This document shows positions 11,302-24,540 of a DNA stretch of 64,000 nucleotides, piece after piece (positions within the stretch are counted from its first letter, which is position 1; each line of letters opens with the position of its first letter). This DNA is from Nicotiana tabacum (lineage: Eukaryota; Streptophyta; Magnoliopsida; Solanales; Solanaceae), in assembly GCF_000715075.1 (NCBI RefSeq), contig NC_134084.1, positions 7,504,501 to 7,568,500 of the forward strand, written 5' to 3'. The position numbers and the translations under genes are program-made. The notes under the pieces are model-generated. The model had not been told where the DNA came from and did not search any database. It saw nothing but the letters and a program-made list of their open reading frames with translations.

Positions 11302-14015
11302 TGTTACACCCCAAGTTTTCATACGTGAGAGTACGTCGTAAGTCATTGATGTAAGCTCGGAAATGAGATTCTATTTGGAAGCAAATAAAGTAAGTTAATC
11401 ATGTTACCTTGGAGGTTACAAATATTTAAGATCATGAATAATGAGTACCAAGAGGGTTGGAAATCTTAGAAGCTAAACCAATTGAAGAAAATAAGTTTCG
11501 TCGAAAGTCGACAAGTTTCGAATGTTATAACATGTACTTTGGGGTGAAACTAGGGTTATTAACATGATAAGGAGGTTATTGTATGAGTTATTTTAGTCGT
11601 ATGATATTCATTTTCTACATTGTGAAGGCAAGCAAGTTGTGGAACAAGAGTTGGCAAAGGTCATCACAAGTTACATTCATAAATTTGCTGAAATTTAGGT
11701 CAAATGTATCTGAGAATTTCTCCAAATATACTTGGAATCATGGGATTTTCTACCTTCCAAATTGAAGGTCTACGAGTCTAGTTTCTAACGCATTAAACCG
11801 TTTGTCAATACGACATCGGAGTAGAGAGATATTCGCGTTTTCGCGAGACCGCGCAAGCAGCTCCCAATGGGACCCACTTAGGCGGTGGTTGACCTACTTC
11901 AATTTATAAACGATTTGGACGCCTATTTTTGCTCATTTTTCAACTAAAATTCGTCTCCAAACCTCTCCTAACCCTCCTAAACATATACCACAAGGGTTTG
12001 AAGTGATTCCAAAGTGATTACACCATATTTCAACATCAAAACTTAGTTCTAGTGAAGAACAACACCTCTTTGAGGTTGTGTTGTCATTGAGGATTGTTGT
12101 GGGCTGTATTTGGATGAAATTCCAAGTTGTTGCTGCTGTCTAAGGTGAGTATAATAGCCTACTAATTGTGCTTAAGCTTTCTTGTATGTTGGTTAAGTTG
12201 TTAGGATGATAAACTACAAGATAATACTTGGATTAGCTTAAGTCACTTCTATGGTGTTGTATTGCTATTAAGGGTTGTTGTAAACTGAATATAACTTGGA
12301 TTTTGACTTGAAGTTACTGTATAAGGTATGTATATTGTGATCTTGCTTGTGCCTAAGGTTATCTTGATGTTGATTAAGTTAAATGGATGGGCTAGACATG
12401 AACTAGTGAATAAAGTTGCTAATTGAGGATAGTTGAAGTTGTGGATTATTTTCGTTGTTATAAATATATGGTATAAGGCTGGAATCATTGATTAATGACT
12501 TCATTATCATGTTAATGATACTTTTATGTTGAAGTAAGAAGTCTATAAGGATTGATAAGGGGTATACGGATTCCAATCGGAGCTTGCCGCTCGTCGTAAT
12601 GTAGTTGTGACTTGTTGTTGTTATATGGTGTCTTGATATTGATAATTATGTATTGATGGATTGCTCTGGTAATTGTTGTTGGTATATGGTATTGGAGGAG
12701 GCCCTTGTTACAAGGGAGATGCTGCCCAAATTTACGTAAACGAGCTACTAGCTTAAGTTATAGACTTAGCCTTTGCTCAACACTAATTTTGAATCTCCTT
12801 ATACTATGATAGATTGAGTTGACTAGTTTGAAGAGTTGCTTGGAAGGGATTAGGGACTCAACGGGTTTAAGGTATGTTAAGGCACTTTCTTCTTTCTTTT
12901 GGCATGATCTAAAATGAAATGAACATAAACGGTATGCTAATTCATAACGGATCTACTCCTAGAAACTAAGGTTGTCCATGTTGTTCTTTCCTTATAATGT
13001 TATTCTAAACAAGTGTGTATGATCCTTAAATCCCACTAAGGTTCATATTGATGGTAGGGATGTCCATAATGTTAATCGAAGGTGCAATGACCTTACATCA
13101 CTCTGAAAGGGTTAGAACGTGATTCCATAAGTCGAGCATGCATTATATATATGTATCTATTTTACTCTACCGAGCCGCGCTATAGTCGGCCGGGTATGGC
13201 ACCTATTGTGCAACCACTGATCAGTTGGGTTTACCGAGCTCCACATGGCCGGGTATGATTCTACCGAACCTTATAATGGTCGGGTACGCTTTTACCGAGT
13301 CCTCTTTGAGGCCGGGTACGATATGATGATGATGATGCCCACAGAGGCGAATGTTTTAAAAAGTTTATGTATATATATGTATTATGCATTTCATATCAGT
13401 AACCCCCAGAGGCACTCTGATGTTACAGGTTGTATCTCCTCTATCTCTCTCTTTACATTACTGTTCTTGTTTATGCTTTCCTGCCTAACATACTCGGTAC
13501 TTTATTCGTACTGACGTCCCTTTTGCCTGGGGACGCTGCATTTCATGCCCGCAGGTCTCGATTGATAGGTTGATAGTCCTCCGGTAGGCTATTAGCTCAG
13601 CGAAGGTGTTGGTGCACTCCACTTGCTCCGGAGTTGCCTATTTGGTCAGTATGCTTTGGATATGTATTGATTGGTATGGCGGGGCCCTATCCCGACCTTT
13701 ATGATTTTATGTACTCTTAGAGGCTTTTAGATAGATGTCAGGTGTATGGATACTTGTATGGCCTTGTCGGCCTATGTTTCGAGTTTACTAATGGTCATGT
13801 CGGCCTTATAGGCCCGTATGTCACATATATTAGTTTGTATATCATGTTGGGTCTTCATATGTTGAGTATTCCCTTATGTTTTATTCTTATTATCTCCTGA
13901 CGGGTTTTCTGGCTCATTTACTCATGATAACATGTTAAGAAAGATATGTTACTTTGGTACTCGGTTGAGTAAGGCATCGGGTGCCCGTCGCGGCTCTTCG
14001 GTTTGGGTCGTGACA
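11302..14015 (+). repeat. 5' LTR of LARD
   Basis: 2,714 bp, starting TGTTACACCCC and ending GGGTCGTGACA. It contains a ~36-bp CCGAG/CCGGGTA tandem repeat (13166-13320). Small ORFs inside are shared by all copies only because the LTRs are young. Confidence 0.93.
13166..13320 (+). repeat. ~30-45-bp CCGAG...CCGGGTA repeat in the LARD LTR
   Basis: Four units begin TACCGAG or TACCGAA and end GGCCGGGTA or GGTCGGGTA. Each has inverted CCG/CGG arms. The array recurs at about 19800-19955 in the 3' LTR and in reverse at about 46365-46525 in the solo LTR. It is followed by a (GAT)n tract. Confidence 0.75.
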
Positions 14016-14019
14016 GAAG

Positions 14020-14031
14020 TGGTATCAGAGC
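14020..14031 (+). other. tRNA-iMet primer binding site of LARD
   Basis: TGGTATCAGAGCAGTTCTGT begins four bases after the LTR end. It is the canonical complement of the plant initiator tRNA-Met 3' end. Intact. Confidence 0.9.
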
Positions 14032-17000
14032 AGTTCTGTCCTAGGGAGTCTACAAGTCGTGTCTAGTAGAGTCTTGTTTATGGGTATGTTGTGCACCACA
14101 CTTATAAGCAGGAGGCTACAGGGCATTTAGGGCTGTCACTCTTTCTTCTTACTCTAGATCGTGCAATAGAGCTCAGTTGTAAGAATTCAAACTCCTAAAT
14201 TCGACTTTAGTCATAATACAATGATACCTACATCCACAAACATAGTTGGTAAGAGATTGCATCAAAGACAGTTGGTAAGAGACAGTTGTGGATGTGGAGG
14301 AGTTGAGTCAGAGGAACTCGATTTCACATCATGCTTATGATAAGTAAATATGAGGTCTTCAACTGATCATGTGTGTACTAAGATGTGTATGCTTCTTAAT
14401 AAGGAGCCTTAAGGCAAGGATATCAATTCACGAATATGGTGAAAATCTATGAGGAATTCAGAAGCTAGATACAAGTTTTAACAAGTAAAAGAAGTAAGGT
14501 GAAGAGGGGTACGAGGCACCCAGATAATGAAGATTATCAATATTTTCAAATCAGGCAGAGAAATATAAGCATTTTGGTACCTTCATCAATGACAGAGGTA
14601 AGTACAATTGGCCACACCCATCTCAGTTATGTTCTATGGGAGTTAACAGATATTATTTAAGAGAAAGATGGGATATCAGGATCCAGTTGGAGTTAGAGTA
14701 ACCCAAAAATTGTGGATAGGTTGTTATCATTAACTAACGTTTCCGAAAGATGGTGCAAATGTGGTAATAGATCTCCTTCTAAGACACCCAGATGGTGAAC
14801 TCTAGAGTAGTACAATCAGATACGAATACTGGAATATTCAAAAATTTCAGAAGATAGGCAGTGGGATCCTAGAAGGGACAAATATTTACCTTAGTATGAC
14901 TCTAGATCCGAGTAGAAAAAAAAAGAATGTTAGGCATTCCCAAGAGCCAGTGAGATGAAGCTAGGGGAGCTTATAGGGAAAGAACTTTTTGTTGAAGTTT
15001 TCAGAATAAAGTGATAGACAAAAAAAATATTATCCGGAGAATAAGAAGAAAATAAATGAAGCATCATGAGTAAGATGTGATATATGGGTGATAAACATAA
15101 ATCAAAATACGACACGATGACAGAGTCTATAGTCAAGTGAAGGAAAATACAAGAGGTGACAAGTCTTAAGGCAATAAAAGAGTATAAGCCATAAAGTCAT
15201 ATTCTTATTTCGAGAAATGAGATGGTGACTTCAACGTGATTACCAGGAGGAAAGGTTAGACCCCAGAGTAATAAAAATCAGTACGGGCTGGTGAACAAGA
15301 TAAAACCAAACATGAATTAGGGACCGGAGGATTTGATAATGGTCGACATCGTGAGAATTTCAAAGATCGTGCTCCAATAATAATAGAATAGACAACAGAC
15401 GAATAACCTTTAAAGGTTATTTAGGAAGTCGCTTACCTAAAGCAAGCACTCTGAGCAGAGTTAATCTTAAGGGACTAAGTGTGCCAGTTACCGTAGGTGT
15501 CACCTTCGTGCGTAAGAAATTTAGTTATCCCTGGTACAGAAGGTTACCATAAGGTGATTAAGGTTCATTGATAATGTGAAAATACGCCAAGTATGAAAAG
15601 GTAAAACAACTATAGGTAGATCGTCATAGTACTAAATCTTAGTACTCCCCTAAAGGGGAGAATATGGTGTGATATGATATTAAGTCAGAGTTAAGCGGTT
15701 CAATTAACTATGGAATGGTAAAGAAAGAATGTGGTAAAAAGGAGAAAGAGATGATGTTGCATTTATTCAGTTCCTGCGGATATGTTGTGACTCCAGAACA
15801 TTATACAAGCACGACACCGAGGAGAGGCAGTAAAAGTTTCTGGCCAGGATGTTATTGATAAATAAGTGTGAATGGACACTTGATACATCAGGAGCTAGTG
15901 GTGAGAGATAAGTTAAGACAAAGGATATATCCCAAGAGGGATTATGCAGAATATATATATATATATATATGAGAATGTATATATATATGAGAATGGACCA
16001 ACGAGTAATTAGTAGTTGATTCAGGAAGAGCCCAGTTATGGCTAGACAAGAGGTCACAGATAAATCAATAGATCATGCAAGATAAATGTAGTGAATCGCA
16101 GCATAGTGAATTCAGTCTCGCAGATACGAGATCACAATCATTTGAAAAAATTTCAGATAGGAGTTGAGGCAGTTAAAGGTACCATTTTTAAGGTTTATGA
16201 AAATAAGAGAGAGTGCCACTAAGGAGACAATAAAAATTTGAGCTTAGAAGTAACCCTACGAGCACAAAGGCATAAATTTATGCAACTAAGGATTATTATA
16301 GGCGAGTAAGAATAACGAAAATTACCTTCGGGTGTACGATATATCAAGCTCGCAACTTTACAAGAGCCAGAAGGTCTCCCTAAGTACTATAATGAAAGAC
16401 TAGCTGAGGAAATAAGGAAGAAGGTTTCCACCTAATCAAAGTGAGCTAAAGAGTAAATGATCCTGTAACAACAGTCTCACTACAATATTGTATACACTCC
16501 ATAAGAAAGTGGCACCTATCATGGCTAATTAATGGTAAAAAAAAGCCATCAAAGGTGATGTTTGAGATCATATGAGGTACATGAAATTATAGTATTCGTG
16601 GGCAAAATGACAAGCCAAGTATTCATGCAACAAGTGATAGAACGACCAGCAAAAGTAATTGCTTACATTTAAGGACAACTGAGAAGGCACGAAAGGAAAT
16701 TTATGGTGCTAGCAAGTTGAAGGAAGGTTGCGAGTAATATAAATAGATCGGTGTAGGTCATAAGGTAAAGTATTGTAGAGCAACAAGGTTTTAGGTAGAT
16801 AGGAGTAAGGATATGAAAAGGTGAGTGAGAAGGTGACGAGAATATGTATGTCCTCGGGATTAAACCCATCAAAACAAGGGAGCTGATGATTTCCATATGT
16901 AATAAAAAGCTCGGTACAACCTGAATGAACACAGAGGAGTCTGAGACTAGGTGCATTTAGAAGAGATGGAATGCTGCCCTGGCAGTAGAATAAGGGTGTA

Positions 17001-17925
17001 ATTGTGATAGATAAGAGGATGATGCTTAGGCCTTTGATTGAGTAATGATTTAACGAGAAAGGGATTTCATTAATTGCACGGGATTAGAATACCCCCATAA
17101 GATGAATCGCATTGGGATGCAATGAAATACGGTTATTGAAGTATAGTATTATCCCTATGTAGATCAGGAAAATCACTTCATATGTTCCCCGATAAGATGT
17201 GAGCCCTAGTGACAGTGTATTACGTAAGAGGTTGCAAGTTATCAGTGATAGATTATAGATCAACATTAAGGTGAATAAACAATAGATGGGTACAAGTTCC
17301 AAAGTTTGAGATGAGATATGTTTGTTATTCTTAGATGAATAATAATGAGGAAGCACTAAAGGACTTAGATTTATACATATAGGATAAGCAGCGAGAGAGT
17401 AACCTGGAGTTGGGTAGCAAACCTCAGTAATAATAAATCGAAGTAAGTTTTATGGTATAGTATAACCTACCTAGATGTAGTAAATCCATAAGGATAGATA
17501 TACAAGGATATGAAACAAGAGATAGAAATAGTCTTAAGTTCGATAAAGTACCAAGCGAAAGACATCAGTACACCTATAGATGCCTAGAGGGACAGCTTGT
17601 CATAATTCTGTATATGTTCATAAAGTGAGGCTTAGAGATTGGCTAAAAGATGGAGGAAAAAGAGAAGACGAGTCGCTAGGCGCTCATACAAGGACACAGT
17701 CGTACATACTACATGACATAAGGTATCAAATGTTACGATGTTGGAAGAATTCCAACCACATGTCATGGTGTGACAAAGAGGCCTGAAAGGGGGGGAATGC
17801 CCAAGCGTTTGGATTTATTCACAAAACAGTTGCTTAGATGGAAAAATGAGCATTAAAGTATTCGTAAGAACCATAGTTTATGAAACTGATAAGTGCATCA
17901 GTCAACATTCGAGGACGAATGTTCC
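14032..17925 (+). repeat. Internal region of LARD, non-coding
   Basis: About 3.9 kb of purine-rich sequence on the plus strand with no ORF over about 100 codons and no protease, RT, RNase H or integrase motif. The first ~150 bp resemble a Tekay leader. A small (TA)n tract lies at about 15953-15970. The 3' end has the phrase ATTCGAGGACGAATGTTC (about 17907-17924), which precedes the purine tract in coding Tekay elements. Beyond that I recognise nothing. Confidence 0.75.
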
Positions 17926-17936
17926 AAAGGGGGGAA
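17926..17936 (+). other. Polypurine tract of LARD
   Basis: AAAGGGGGGAA, three bases before the TGTT start of the 3' LTR. This is the priming site for plus-strand synthesis. Confidence 0.85.
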
Positions 17937-17939
17937 TAA

Positions 17940-20651
17940 TGTTACACCCCAAGTTTTCATACGTGAGAGTACGTCGTAAGTCATTGATGTAAGCTCGGAA
18001 ATGAGATTCTATTTGGAAGCAAATAAAGTAAGTTAATCATGTTACCTTAGAGGTTACAAATATTTAAGATCATGAATAATGAGTACCAAGAGGGTTGGAA
18101 ATCTTAGAAGCTAAACCAATTGAAGAAAATAAGTTTCGTCGAAAGTCGACAAGTTTCGAATGTTATAACATGTACTTTGGGGTGAGACTAGGGTTATTAA
18201 CATGATAAGGAGGTTATTCTATGAGTTATTTTAGTCGTATGATATTCATTTTCTACATTGTGAAGGCAAGCAATTTGTGGAACAAGAGTTGGCAAAGGTC
18301 ATCACAAGTTACATTCATAAATTTGCTGAAATTTAGGTCAAATGTATCTAAGAATTTCTCCAAATATACTTGGAATCATGGGGTTTTTACCTACAAAATT
18401 GAAGGTCTACGAGTCTAGTTTCTAACGCATTAAACCGTTCATCAATACGACATTAGAGTAGAGAGATATTCGCGTTTTCGCGAGACCGCGCAAGCAGCTC
18501 CCAATGGGACCCACTTAGGCGATGGTTGACCTACTTCAATTTATAAACGATTTGGATGCCTATTTTTGCTCATTTTTCAACTAAAATTCGTCTCCAAACC
18601 TCTCCTAACCCTCCTAAACATATACCACAAGGGTTTGAAGTGATTTCAAAGTGATTACACCATATTTCAACATCAAAACTTAGTTCTAGAGAAGAACAAC
18701 ACCTCTTTGAGGTTGTGTTGTCATTGAGGATTGTTGTGGGCTGTATTTGGATGAAATTCCAAGATGTTGTTGCTGTCTAAGGTGAGTATAACAGCCTACT
18801 AATTGTGCTTAAGCTTTCTTGTATATTGGTTAAGTTGTTAGGATGATAAACTACAAGATAATACTTGGATTAGCTTAAGTCACTTCTATGGTGTTGTATT
18901 GCTATTAAGGGTTGTTGTAAACTGAATATAACTTGGATTTTGACTTGAAGTTACTGTATAAGGTATGTATATTGTGATCTTGCTTGTGCCTAAGGTTATC
19001 TTGATGTTGATTAAGTTAAATGGATGGGCTAGACATGAACTAGTGAATAAAGTTGCTAATTGAGGATAGTTGAAGTTGTGGATTATTTTCGTTGTTATAA
19101 ATATACGGTATAAGGCTAGAATCATTGATTAATGACTTCATTATCATGTTAATGATACTTTTATGTTGAAGTAAGAAGTCTATAAGGATTGATAAGGGGT
19201 ATACAGATTCCAATCGGAGCTTGCCGCTCGTCGTAATGTAGTTGTGACTTGTTGTTGTTATATGGTGTCTTGATATTGATAATTATATATTGATGGATTG
19301 CTCTGGTAATTGTTGTTGGTATATGGTATTGGAGGAGGCCCTTGTTACAAGGGAGATGCTGCCCAAATTTACGTAAATGAGCTACTAGCTTAAGTTATAG
19401 ACTTAGCCTTTGCTCAACACTGATTTTGAATCTCCTTATACTATGATAGATTGAGTTGACTAGTTTGAAGAGTTGCTTGGAAGGGATTAGGGACTCAACG
19501 GGTTTAAGGTATGTTAAGGCACTTTCTTCTTTCTTTTGGCATGATCTAAAATGAAATGAACATAAACGGTATGCTAATTCATAACGGATCTACTCCTAGA
19601 AACTAAGGTTGTCCATGTTGTTCTTTCCTTATAAAGTTATTCTAAACAAGTGTGTATGATCCTTAAATCCCACTAAGGTTCATATTGATGGTAGGGATGT
19701 CCATAATGTTAATCGAAGGTGCAATGACCTTACATCACTCTGAAAGGGTTAGAACGTGATTCTATGAGTCGAGCATGCATTATATATATGTATCTATTTT
19801 ACTCTACCGAGCCGCGCTATAGTCGGCCGGGTATGGCACCTATTGTGCAACCACTGATCAGTTGGGTTTACCGAGCTCCACATGGCCGGGTACGATTCTA
19901 CTGAACCTTATGATGGTCGGGTACGCTTTTACTGAGTCCTCTTTGAGGCTAGTACAATATGATGATGATGATGCCCACAGAGGCGAATGTTTTAAAAAGT
20001 TTATGTATATATATGTATTATGCATTTCATATCAGTAACCCCCAGAGGCACTATGATGTTACAGGTTGTATCTCCTCTATCTCTCTCTTTACATTACTGT
20101 TCTTGTTTATGCTTTCCTGCCTAACATACTCGGTACTTTATTTGTACTGACATCCCTTTTGCCTGGGGACGCTGCATTTCATGCCCGCAGGTCTCGATTG
20201 ATAGGTTGACAGTCCTCCAGTAGGCTATTAGCTCAGCGAAGGTGTTGGTGCACTCCACTTGCTCCAGAGTTGGCTATTTGGTCAGTATGCTTTGGATATG
20301 TATTGATTGGTATGGTGGGGCCCTATCCCGACCTTTATGATTTTATGTACTCTTAGAGGCTTGTAGACAGATGTCAGGTGTATGGATACTTGTATGGCCT
20401 TGTCGACCTATGTTTCGAGTTTACTAATGGTCATGTCGGCCTTATAGGCCCGTATGTCACATATATTAGTTTGTATATCATGTTGGGTCTTCATATGTTG
20501 AGTATTCCCTTATGTTTTATTCTTATTATCTCATAACGGGTTTTCTGGCTCATTTACTCATGATAACATGTTAAGAAAGATATGTTACTTTGGTACTCGG
20601 TTGAGTAAGGCATCGGGTGCCCGTCGCGGCCCTTCGGTTTGGATCGTGACA
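17940..20651 (+). repeat. 3' LTR of LARD
   Basis: 2,712 bp, same ends as the 5' LTR and aligned without large indels. Most differences are C/T and G/A changes. It is followed by the second GGAGA. Confidence 0.93.
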
Positions 20652-20656
20652 GGAGA
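20652..20656 (+). repeat. Right target-site duplication of LARD
   Basis: GGAGA, identical to 11297-11301. The sequence then resumes the interrupted outer element. Confidence 0.9.
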
Positions 20657-23600
20657 TGTCTGTACTTATCTCGGGAGGCTACAGGGCTATTAGGAGTACT
20701 TCCCTTCTTGATTCCTCATCGTGCGATTTGATTCCTTGACGCTTATGCCCTTGTTTCCTTCCTACTCAATCTTACGCGACGCGAACCGCCGGTTATAAGT
20801 TGAGAATTGAAGGATTGTAATGGCACTACGAATGTGGTGTGGGGTGTTTCTCCCTGCGGGGTTGTCTGAGCTATTATCATCGCCTTGTGGAAGGATATTC
20901 TGTCATTTTAGCTCAGTAGCAGTACTTCTGAGAGCTCTGAGGCTAGGCACAAGTTGCCATGATGCTATGAACGATTGTTCCGCAGTATTGATATGATGGT
21001 AGGATGTTTCCCTACGTGTTGGGGCAGTGAATGACTTGAAGGGAGGTTTACTCAATGCATGATCTAGAGATTTGGTATTTTATTCCCAGCAGGGGAAAGG
21101 CAATCGGACTAAGAATGTTCAAATTTGGGTTGATGGAGTAATGAGACTTGGTATTTGCGAGCGTGGTGGAGTTTTCTTCTATGATGAGGTGTCGTTGTCC
21201 TTATTGAATATACTAAGTTCGCCGGTGTTATGATCTTAATTCGCCTTTGGAGCAGGATATTGCGAGACAGTATTAAAGAAGCGACGGTCAGAGATCGCGG
21301 GGTGCAGTGGTTCAGGATTGAGTCAGTGTTTCTAATGTTGACGGCTCGAGAAAGATGATGCCCGGAAAGGTTTAAAGTTAGTAGCGATTTGGGGGTTCGA
21401 GTGCGACGAAGATAGATTTTATTAAGGCAACAACCGAGCAGCAAAGGATGAGGAAGGACATGCGGGAAGTGTCAAGCGGTGGTTAAATTTCTAGAAGGCC
21501 AGGTATAAGAACCAAAGATCGAGTAGTCGACTAAAGGGGTGAGTTTCGCCAAAGTGGGAGAGTGGCGGAGTTGCATATGGGCTTGTGGTAGGATGACCAC
21601 GCACCTTAAGAAAGGTTTGAAGTGATTTTGGAATTTTAGTGATTGACGATTAGGGCCTACGAATTAATTTGAAATATGGACTATTATGCGGTAGGAGATT
21701 TGATATAACGGAAAGGAGCTGCTTGAAATGAAGAAGGATACAACCTAACTTTGAATTTGAAAGATGTCGCCGCACACTTAATTGATGTCCACGAGGAGTG
21801 AATGGACTGGTGCAACTAGAGAGTGAGCTCGGACTCAGGATAGGTCATTGATGTTGCAATGATTGTACCCTGTGCAGTGATGTTGGAAGGTGTCAGAGAG
21901 CAATTTCCACAGAGAGTTATTCCCCGTGAGCAAATTAGCAGTCGCGTGGTTGGCGAAGCTTCTGCGAAAAATTCTATTGGTTATACCGCAAAGAGATCGG
22001 TCGTGCGAATGTGGTTGATGATTTAGAGTATAAAAAGGGGGTTTTATAGAATGATCCCGAGAATATTTACGGTCGATTGCACATGGTTATGTCAAGAAGA
22101 GATAATGAATCCTGGTGAATTCCAGAGTTGTGTAATAGTATCTTCAAGCTAAGTGGGAGAGTCCTACCGCCTATGATTGGGTTGCATAGTTAACTGCTTG
22201 CGAGGTTTCTGGTTATTAGCATATTGATGAGTTATTTCAGCTACGGGAAAAGAGCATAAGTGTTAATTTGAGCAAAGGAATTGTTAAAGGGGTACTATGG
22301 TTGGCCTTATTGGCTCATGCTCAGACTTGGGGAAGGATTCAGGAGTTATGCCTTGTATAAGTGCGGGTTTCAAGGGAAGTGATTATGTTGGGTGCTTCGT
22401 CGAGGGGGTATGCATGTTCTAGAAGAATCATGAAGTTGATTATATTCGGGGCCAAGTCAGAGCGGGTGGCTCTCAACAACGGTCCTGGTGAATTCAAAGG
22501 GGTAAGGTGTGGTGCCTAATGATTTCGAGCCTATAGGTACCATTATGAATCAAGCTTTGTAGCAGCTTATGAGAAGGTGCCCAGAATATTCTATGATGTT
22601 TTGACTTGCAGTATAGAATTTGGGAGGTATGAAATGGTTCGTGGGATGTGAGACAACATGGTCTCGTGATTCAAGGTCACTCGGGATAAGTGTGGATGAA
22701 GTGTGTTATGTGTTGAATAGAGTTATTATTATTTCTAAGGCAATCAAGGATGAATTCAAAGAAGATAGATTGGTTATCCATAGTTGAATTGGCATATTGG
22801 TGGTATTGATCAATTCCTTCAGCGTGATCAAGTTATGCAAGTGATCTGTGATGGTACGTGTGAGGCTTGTCGGCCGCCGTAATTGATGTTATTCAGAAGC
22901 ATTCTACTGTTATGGCCTGTTATGTGGAGGCAGATCCCGAAAGGGCTATGGTGGCTTAGACCACTACTTAGAGATTTACATATTCTACGGTTATGAGAAT
23001 TCACCTGTGTGTTGCTATGGTTCTCCTAAAGTGAGTTAAGTGAAAAGTTTTTATATGATAAAGTGTTAATCTATTAGAGGTCCCATAGTTTTGATGAAAA
23101 TCGTGTTCTATTGTATATTGGCATGTTGGGTGCAGGGAGTGGTATGGAATTTGAAGCAAGTATCAGGGTTGCAGTTCGGTGTGGCAAGGATGTCACGAGC
23201 TCAGATGAGCAGTAAATGAGTTTTGATGTTTAAAGTAAGTTGGTATTGCCTTTAGCATCACCAGAGATCGGTGTTTAGCGAAAAAGGGCTTTGCATTCTG
23301 GTTAAGGATTCTTGATCGCTTTTTAGTGTTAGTGCGGCCAGTAGTTTGGATGATCAGACCTGTTATCCGTCACAGAAGGTTGTGGGGGCGTGCCCCACTG
23401 GAAGGTTGTATAAGTGTGGCATGTAGTCACTTGATAGCTTGAAAAGTAAACCAAATATGAAGATTGTAGTGATGCCGTTGATTTGAGAATTGATGCCTGA
23501 AGGGCACTTGATTTATTGAGTTGTGAACTGTGGATGATTACTCCAGTTATGATGGTTGTTCTTATGTGTTACGGGAAAAGAGGGAGTTATTATGGACCTC

Positions 23601-24540
23601 TAAAAGATTATTAGCCTAGTCCTGTGCGATCAGAACCAGCTTGAAGTCCGTGGATGGATTCAAATGTGAATATGGGCTCTATATCAAGCCAGATATGTTC
23701 ATTTCAGTAATGCGCTCCTTATGGGAGAGTAGTCAGGTGTTATTTCGTCGCCAGTCATCTCATACAATGATATAATGCGCCGTGTGAGTTGCGAGACAGC
23801 TTGGGGAATTGCTTACATGTTGAGGTTCCATGTAGAGACGAGGTTGTGTGATCAAAATGTCCCTTGAGATTCAGATCGTAGATCGCACCTCAGTTGTGCT
23901 TGGGTTTTGTAGCTTATAGCGCTATATGTCCCCTCAGGGATGGTATTATGCACTTAGCGTGTTTGTGACCGATATTCAGTGTTTTGTTGTAATGAGCAAT
24001 TTGGCTCGATATGCACCTCCTTGGGTGAGTGTTATGTGTGGATTAGGTGGCACGCCGCCATGAGTATGTTATTTGGATCGGGTTGCGTGCCGCAACAGTG
24101 TAATGTTGAATACAGTTTCATACTTCATCCTATATGTGTTTGTTTCCCATTTTCTGCTGAAAGTTCATATTAGTTGCGGGAGTTGAGTAGTTCCTTCTAG
24201 AGTTCGTTCCCTTTGTATCCCGTTCGAATTGGTGGACGATTGGCACATTGTGGCACCATATGAGACTTTTGATCATGTCCGGGGTGGCTTATTGCCTGAG
24301 CAGTTTGTAATGGGTGAGACAAAATTATCGGATCTAGGATCAGTGCAGTCAGATTATATGGAGTATATTAAAGAGCAAAAATCTTTATTTGGTTCAGAAT
24401 GAGGTAATGGTTCTTGTCAGAAGTATAGACTCAATGATTTGTTAACTTGGTAGTCGGTCATAAATTTCTACACATCTCTTCTGTCGTGGCGGTATTGTAA
24501 GAGTTGGTACAAGACTTATATATATATCATGAGGTGCGTT
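20652..24540 (+). repeat. Internal relic of the outer Tekay-type element
   Basis: It continues the leader interrupted at 11301. There is no ORF beyond about 110 codons and no pol motif in any frame that I could find. The base composition is more balanced and G/T-rich on the plus strand than the LARD interior, so the two interiors are not simple copies. The right limit is set where the sequence changes to a different LTR-like style near 24540. Confidence 0.45.

Larger units (their letters stand above)
11302..20651 (+). mobile_element. Complete non-autonomous LTR element (LARD)
   Basis: Two nearly identical LTRs (11302-14015 and 17940-20651) flank a 3.92-kb internal region. The 5' LTR is followed by an intact tRNA-iMet primer site and the 3' LTR is preceded by a purine tract. 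A perfect 5-bp target duplication (GGAGA) flanks the whole 9,350-bp unit. The internal region has no ORF over about 100 codons and no gag or pol motif. This fits a large retrotransposon derivative mobilised in trans. The leader and PPT context match Tekay-type elements, the likely helper lineage. I count roughly 45-50 differences between the LTRs by eye (under 2%), mostly transitions, so it is fairly young. It sits inside another Tekay-type element. A solo LTR of the same family lies at 45672-48378. Confidence 0.92.
8378..24540 (+). mobile_element. Outer Tekay-type LTR element without pol, interrupted by a LARD
   Basis: A 2.84-kb LTR (8378-11219) is followed by a degenerate tRNA-iMet primer site and a leader that is cut at 11301. 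After removal of the inserted element (11302-20651, one GGAGA copy), the leader continues at 20652 with phrases typical of Tekay leaders (for example GGAGGCTACAGGGC). About 3.9 kb of internal sequence follows to around 24540. It holds no recognisable gag or pol and no long ORF. No 3' LTR is found in the window, so the right end is approximate and the element is truncated. Whether the internal region was always non-coding or is a heavily decayed pol is not decided by reading. Confidence 0.6.

Noticed and set aside
11583..11765. Small ORF (MSYFSRMIFIFY...) found in all three LARD-family LTRs
   Set aside because: Shared because the LTRs are close copies. Its end differs by frameshift between copies and there is no sign of protein-level constraint.
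13245..13514. ORF with MMMMMPTEANVLKSL in the LARD LTRs
   Set aside because: The poly-Met is the (GAT)n tract. The copies follow LTR identity only.
21109..21444. 111-codon minus-strand ORF in the outer element interior
   Set aside because: No domain, wrong strand for the element, and expected by chance in 3.9 kb.
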